From contig JAMYWO010000019.1 of the NCBI GenBank assembly GCA_024220525.1, positions 243,281-268,300 on the forward strand: DNA of 25,020 nucleotides, written 5' to 3'. The notes beneath the pieces are model-generated. The model was given only the letters and a program-made list of their open reading frames with translations, was not told where the DNA came from and ran no database searches. This DNA is from Cochliopodium minus (lineage: Eukaryota; Discosea; Himatismenida; Cochliopodiidae). Shown piece by piece: positions 20,022 through 25,020 of this stretch (positions are counted from its first letter, which is position 1; each line of letters starts with the position of its first letter). A program made the translations under genes and the position numbers.

Positions 20022-21185
20022 ATGAATAACATCCTCAAAAGAAAGAATAGCAATGAAAATATGGAATTGGTCAAAAAGAAAAAGGATGATATAGTAATGT
20101 TATCTGAAAAAATAGGTAAATCAAAATATAAAGAGAATTTTAAAAATTTATTTTTGTTTTAGAGAGGACATCAAAGTTAAAATCACCAATCATGCTTTTA
20201 GAGGGACATGAAGGATGCGTATTTGGAATAGATTTTGCACCATTTGGAAAAGCATTGGCATCATGCTCTGAAGATAAAAAAATATTTTTATGGAATGTAT
20301 ATGGAGATTGTATTAATTATGGAGTATTATCTGGACATAAAAATGCAGTTTTAGATGTACATTGGAGTCATTGTGGAGAATATTTAGTAATTATTCTTTA
20401 TAAAAGATTTATAAATGCATTTTTACACTCATTTAAATGTTACTTACAAATTAATTATTAATTTTTCTAATTAGGTGAGTGCATCTGCAGATAAAACAGC
20501 AATGTATTGGGATTCAGAAAATATAAAATTGGTTAGAAAATTTCTTCACAAATCAATTGTAAATGATGTGGCAATCAGTGAAAAAAATGTAAATTTATTG
20601 GTGACAGGAAGTGATGAAAGAGCAGCAATTTTGTGGGATGAAAGACAAAAGAATAGAGTATCCACATTCCAACATCCATATCAAGTAACATCCGTAGCAT
20701 TCCATGAATCAACTAGCCAAATCGTTTCGGGAGGTTTGGATAATGTGTTGAGAGTATGGGATGTTAGAAAAACTGAGGAACCTTCTTTCCTATTAAAGGG
20801 ACATGACAACACCATAACAAGCATTGCTCTTAGTAAAGAAGGATCTTATGTTCTTTCAAACAGCAAAGATAGTTCCCTGAGAATTTGGGATATCCGTCCT
20901 TGCACTCAACAGAAAGAAAGATGTGTCAAGTTATTTCAAGGTCCAAAACATAATTTCGAAAATAATCTTATCAAAGCAAACTGGGCTTCTAATGGTCGTC
21001 GTATTGCCTCTGGTTCTGCCGACAGAAACGTCTACGTTTTCGATACCACCACCCGTGACATCCTCTATAAGTTGCCTGGTCACAATGGTGTTGTTCATGA
21101 TGTTAAGTTCTCTCCTTCTGAGCCCATTATTGCTTCTTGTGGTTCTGATAGGAGAATTTATTTGGGAGAAATTGAATTAATTTAA
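20022..21185 (+). CDS. SNRNP40: U5 snRNP 40 kDa WD40 protein (SNRNP40/WDR57)
   Basis: Exons 20022-20115, 20163-20386 and 20475-21185 give 342 residues. After a short basic N-terminus (NILKRKNSNENMELVKKKK), seven WD repeats follow the SNRNP40 pattern closely: PIMLLEGHEGCVFGIDFAP, IFLWNVYGDCINYGVLSGH, VSASADKTAMYWDSE, TGSDERAAILWD, FQHPYQVTSVAFHESTSQIV, SGGLDNVLRVWD, LSNSKDSSLRIWDIRP, ERCVKLFQG, GSADRNVYVFDTTTRDILYK, LPGHNGVVHDVKFSPSEPII. The protein sits in the U5 snRNP next to Prp8 and Brr2. Length matches the family (about 357). The last exon holds most of the propeller. The Sec5 start follows 73 bp after the stop. Confidence 0.96.
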
Positions 21186-21258
21186 ATTTAAATTAAATTG
21201 ATCTTATTTTTCAAATCAATATTTTCTTTTTAGTTGGATTCAAAAAAAAAAAAAAATA

Positions 21259-24200
21259 ATGTCTGATAAAAAAAAGAAGAAAGAAACTTCAGATACATCA
21301 AGAGATAGAAAGAAAACAGAATCAGAAAAACCTCAAAAAAGAAAAGAAAATTCTGAAAAGATTGATACCAATACACAAAAAGAGGATAAAAATGATGATA
21401 ATGAAATCAAAAAGAAAAAAGATTATTCAAGAGATCCTTTTGGGATATTAAATACGTAATATCACAATAATTTATTGCTTTGGGATCAAATTATATTTCG
21501 AAATTTGGTCCCTATAGACCAATTTTTACCTTTTACAAATTTAAATTCTCTAATAAATAGACCATTGAAAGGGAAATATGATGTAAGTGTGGATGAATTT
21601 GATCCAATAGAGTTTTTAGGAAATGTTCATAAGGATACCAATTGGGATTTGTTGAACGTGGGGATAGAAAATCTCAAGAAGGTGGTGAATCAAGAATATA
21701 ACCATCTCACCACCCTCATCAAAAACAAATTCGATCAATTCATCACCTGCAAGGATATGATAGATACCATCCATTCTCAAATAAGTAAAAGTGAAAAATC
21801 AAGTGTAGAAGTGGAAGGTAAAAATGAAAAAATTTAATTTTTGAATATTTTGAAAAAATTACTTTCCTGAAATGAAAATTTGTTAGTAAATATATCAAAA
21901 AATGGATCAATATCAATCAACATATACAATAATAATATGATCATATTCAATCAATGATCATATGTTGAAATTGATCCAAATTATATTGTGCATATTAAAT
22001 TCTCACAAAAAAAATCTTTTAATTCATGATCATCTCAGATTATACATTAAAAATTTTTTTTGAGAATTTAATCTTCTCCATTTGTTCTTTAATTAAAAAT
22101 CTTCAATATGAAAAATCGCAACTTGATTAATAAAATTAACATTTTGATTGAAAAAAAAAAAGGAACATATCAGCTGGAACAAAAATACAAATCACTGATC
22201 TACGACAGCAACATAATCTACCAGCCAATCTACCTGAAAAACGAGAAGCTGAAAGCAACAAGGAAAAACATTGGATTCATCAACAAATTCGACTACATCT
22301 TCTCCCTCCCCCAATCAGTCAAACTTTCCATCAAAGAAGAAAACTACGAACAACTCTTGAGGGAGTACAAAAAAAGTTTGGATCTCATCAAACGTACCAA
22401 CGTCTCTGTTTTCGTGAAGATTTTGAACGACGTGGAAATCATCGTCTCCGAGTTTCGCAAGACTTCTCAGCAGAAAATTTCTGAGCCTCTCTACGACTTT
22501 TTGCCCAAGAAGGACGACAAAGGTGACAAGGGTGACAAGTCTGACAAAGTTGAAAGCAAGAATGTTCACTACAACAAAAAGACTAAAACAACTGACAAAG
22601 TAAGAAAAAAAAAAACAAACAAAAATATAGTATAAAATATAAAATGTTTTTTGAAATTAAAATAATGGAGTATTTTTTAAAATTAAAATAAATTAAAATT
22701 TTAAATTTAATTGAATTATTTTTTAAAATTGTTATTCTAAAAAAAGAATGTCAATATTATTATTTTGTTTTTTTTTTTTAAAAAAAAAAAATTCTTTAGT
22801 TTTCAATTTTCTTTTTTTTTTTCCAACTTTATTTTTTAATTTGCATTTTCACTTGGTTTTTTTTAATAAAAAAAAATTAATTCCTTTTCTAGTACGTGCA
22901 AGAAAACAAAAACAAATTTTATGAAAAACAAATAGACACGCTGATCGAACTGGAGAGACTCAAAAACGAAGAAGTGGACAGCCAACAGGAGGTTTTCTCT
23001 CATTTCCTCAATTGCCAATTCGACCCCATCATTGAGTTTTTCGAAGGCAAAAAACTTATTTGTTTCAAGCAAGTCTCCAGTTTGGAAGCCAAAAGAACTT
23101 CCATTTTTGAGCTTAATTTCATCTTGCAAAATTTCATTGTTCCTCTTTACAATTTTTGTTATCAAATCATCAACAAAGGTTAAAAACATTTTTTTTTTTT
23201 ATTTTTTATTTTTATTTTTTATTTCAAATTTTTTATTTCAAATTTTTTATTTCAAATTTTTTATTTCAAATTTTTTATTTCAAATTTTTTATTTTTTTCA
23301 TTTAGTCTTCAAATGGGAGTACTTATTAAAATAAAATAATATTTTGATTTAAATTATTCATAATCTCATCTATTTCATCTTTTATTTTTTCGATCTTTTT
23401 TATTTCCATTATTTTTTTAATAATGAATTTTTTTTGATATTTTAAATAATTTTTTTTATTAATGTTTATTTTCATTTATGTTTTCATTTATTTTATTTTT
23501 TATTTTTTTTTATTTATGTTTTTATATTTTTTTTATTTTTCATTCTCCAAAGGAGAGGATCATAATGAAAACCACGAAATAATCTCCAAAAAAGAAAAAA
23601 CAAACAATAAGGATGATCAAAAGTCAAACACAGTGGAGCAGCAACCAAGCCCTAGCAAAAAAGTCTCCGACAAAAATTTCAAAAAGAAAACCAAAATCAT
23701 TTCCCAAATCAAAAAAGAGAAAGAAAACTTGTTGTTGGAGCAAAACAATCAGATTGATAGCAACGAAAAAGAAATTGAAAAAAATGATGGTAAAAAAAAA
23801 AAAAAAGTTTTATTTTTAGTCTTAAAATAAATATTTTAATTTTTTGATTTTTTGATTTAATTTCATTTTTTAATTAAAAAATTTTTGTTTTATTTTTATT
23901 TTTTATTACTTTTTTTTATTTTTTATTTTTTATTATTTTTTTAATTTTTATTTATTTATTTTCATTCTTTATTTTCATTTAATAATTGATCTTATTAATA
24001 AGTTTATTTTTCAAAAAAAACTTTATTTCTCATTTTTTTTGCATTTTTTTTTTGTATTTATTTTTTTTTGTGTTTATTTTTTCATTTTTATTTATAAACT
24101 TCTTATTGATTTATTTTTTTTTGATTATTTTTGCCTAAATATTTAGGGGTTGAGAACAGTTTACTGATGATGGAAAGTGAAAAAGAGTCCTTCTTGCAAT

Positions 24201-25020
24201 CTCTTCTCTCCACCAAAATAAACACGCTGACATCCATCTACTTCACCATCACGGTGTACTACATCTCCTCTCTCAAGTTCCAAGCAGAAGAGCTCAAAAA
24301 GTTTCCGCAGACGCTGCAAGAATTCGAAAAAGAATTCGTGCTAAAAGAGGATTCATCCAATTCAATTTTATCTCAAATTATTTATTCTTTTCAAAACGTT
24401 TTAATTTGTTTCCAATCCAATTTTTTCCCTTTTTTTTCTTGCCACGTCTTGGATCGTCTTTTGAAAGTGTGCTCGCATTGTTTCATCTCTCTCGTCTGCA
24501 AGCAGATCCTCCAGATCACCTCACATCTGCATCATTTTGAGAACTGGACGTCCATCTCCTCTTTTTCTTCCGCCTTGTCCCTTTTGCACTCTTTAAAAAG
24601 TTCTCAATTTTCTTCCAACATTTCTTCTTTCTTCAATTTTAATTCCGCCAACACCAATTCTAATTTGAACAACCTCCAGTCCTTCACCAATTCCAACTTT
24701 TCCTTGTCTTCCCCTTCTTTTGAGAAATCCTCCTTCAAACATTCTCATTTGCCTTTGTTCCTTGATTACCTTTTGAACTCTCTTTTCATTCAAATCTTGC
24801 CTTTCAGAGAAAACCAGGTAAATAAACTTTCTCTTTCTTTATTTTTTGTTATTTTTTCATTTAAAATTTTTCTTTTGAATTTTTATTTTTTTTTTCTATT
24901 AATTTATATTTTATTTCCATTTTTTATTTTTATTTGTTATTTTATTTTTAAATTTTTATTTTTTAATTTTTAATTTTTTTTAATTTTTAATTTTTAATTT
25001 TTAATTTTTAATTTTTAATT
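21259..25020 (+). CDS. SEC5: Exocyst complex component Sec5 (EXOC2), 3' end outside window
   Basis: Exons 21259-21455, 21561-21817, 22163-22599, 22893-23178, 23553-23789 and 24147-24817 give 695 residues. The donor at 24818 leads into an intron running to the window end. The N-terminus is Lys/Glu-rich and ends in RDPFGIL, comparable to DPLGL of plant Sec5. The core follows Sec5: DEFDPIEFLGNVHKDTNW, NLKKVV, IKNKFDQFITCKDMIDTIHSQI, then NKFDYIFSLPQSVKLSIKEENYEQLLREYKKS, VFVKILNDVEIIVSEFR. Lys-rich insertions (about 22500-22599 and all of exon 5) and a Ser/Asn/Phe-rich stretch (about 24590-24760) are lineage extras. No N-terminal IPT/TIG domain is seen. Sec5 is a helical-rod subunit tethering secretory vesicles to the plasma membrane. 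The acceptor at 21560 was chosen because the nearer AG at 21517 breaks phase. Confidence 0.85.
21904..22072. repeat. Two adjacent imperfect inverted repeats inside a Sec5 intron
   Basis: In intron 2 (21818-22162), the arm starting GGATCAAT (21904-21926) pairs with ATATGTTGAAATTGATCC (21960-21977), with TGATCATA repeated in the loop. Next, ATTAAATTCTCAC plus an A run (21994-22014) pairs with a T run plus GAGAATTTAAT (22054-22072). Other introns in the window are simple A/T runs, so this is unusual. It could be a degenerate MITE-like insertion or an RNA structure. No transposase is present. Confidence 0.6.
23221..23290. repeat. 14-bp tandem repeat (ATTTCAAATTTTTT) x5 in Sec5 intron
   Basis: Five perfect head-to-tail copies of a 14-bp unit sit in the intron 23179-23552, flanked by plain T-rich sequence. 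It is a minisatellite-like tract and codes for nothing I can support. Confidence 0.9.
24818..25020. repeat. T-rich Sec5 intron, TTTTTAA repeat at window end
   Basis: This is the start of the intron after exon 6 (donor GTAAAT). It is low-complexity and ends in tandem TTTTTAA units that continue past the window. Confidence 0.8.

Noticed and set aside
21456-21560. In-frame TAA in Sec5 read as readthrough or recoding
   Set aside because: A 105-nt GT-AG intron with the correct phase removes it and joins DPFGILNT to PLKGKYDVS.
23299-23334. Possible extra Sec5 exon (VFKWEYLLK then stop)
   Set aside because: The acceptor fits phase 1, but it hits a stop and has no usable donor to exon 5. Exon 4 joins exon 5 directly in phase. 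It might serve as an alternative last exon.
1-25020. CRISPR arrays, transposases, viral genes, tRNA or rRNA genes
   Set aside because: No repeat-spacer pattern, no transposase or viral core motif and no GC-rich structured RNA gene was found on either strand.

Overview
The window is AT-rich, intron-rich eukaryotic nuclear DNA, most likely from a free-living amoeboid protist. The genes are short and tightly packed: twelve protein-coding genes in 25 kb, with intergenic gaps of about 50 to 480 bp. They are split by GT-AG introns made largely of A and T runs. TAA, TGA and TAG all end real genes here, so the standard code fits. The gene set (Rap1, coronin, ARPC3, Sec5, Mis12) is that of a crawling, secreting, mitotic unicell. 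An Asn/His-rich low-complexity stretch and homopolymer-rich introns recall amoebozoans, heteroloboseans and anaeramoebae. I cannot choose between these from the sequence.

Layout, left to right. (1) The 3' part of a membrane RING E3 ligase of the RNFT type (+). (2) A small-molecule kinase of the APH/choline-kinase fold (-), tail to tail with gene 1. (3) A short coronin (+), head to head with the kinase. (4) A secreted EGF-like/CotH-kinase protein (+). (5) A Mis12 kinetochore subunit (+). (6) A KCTD/T1-type BTB protein (-), whose fourth exon looks frameshifted. (7) ARPC3 of the Arp2/3 complex (+), head to head with the BTB gene. (8) A Rap1 GTPase (+). (9) Prp4/PRPF4 of the U4/U6 snRNP (-). (10) A leucine-rich-repeat protein with an unrecognised Cys-containing tail (-). 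(11) SNRNP40/WDR57 of the U5 snRNP (+), head to head with the LRR gene. (12) The 5' part of exocyst subunit Sec5 (+), running off the window end.

Every exon chain below was built by hand, by matching GT (once GC) donors and AG acceptors so that phase and family sequence agree. Several true starts lie in tiny exons: a 6-nt coding exon in ARPC3, 19 nt in the kinase, 23 nt in the BTB gene and 37 nt in coronin.

Functionally the window mixes actin and trafficking genes (coronin, ARPC3, Rap1, Sec5), splicing genes (Prp4 and SNRNP40, both of the tri-snRNP), a kinetochore gene and two less ordinary genes, the CotH-like secreted protein and the LRR/Cys-tail protein. I see no operon-like system, CRISPR, transposase, tRNA or rRNA, and nothing I would call a wholly new system. 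The points most worth checking are the CotH/EGF gene, the broken BTB exon with a large insertion in its BTB fold, the 21-nt exon carrying the kinase catalytic loop, a GC-AG intron in coronin, and paired inverted repeats in a Sec5 intron.
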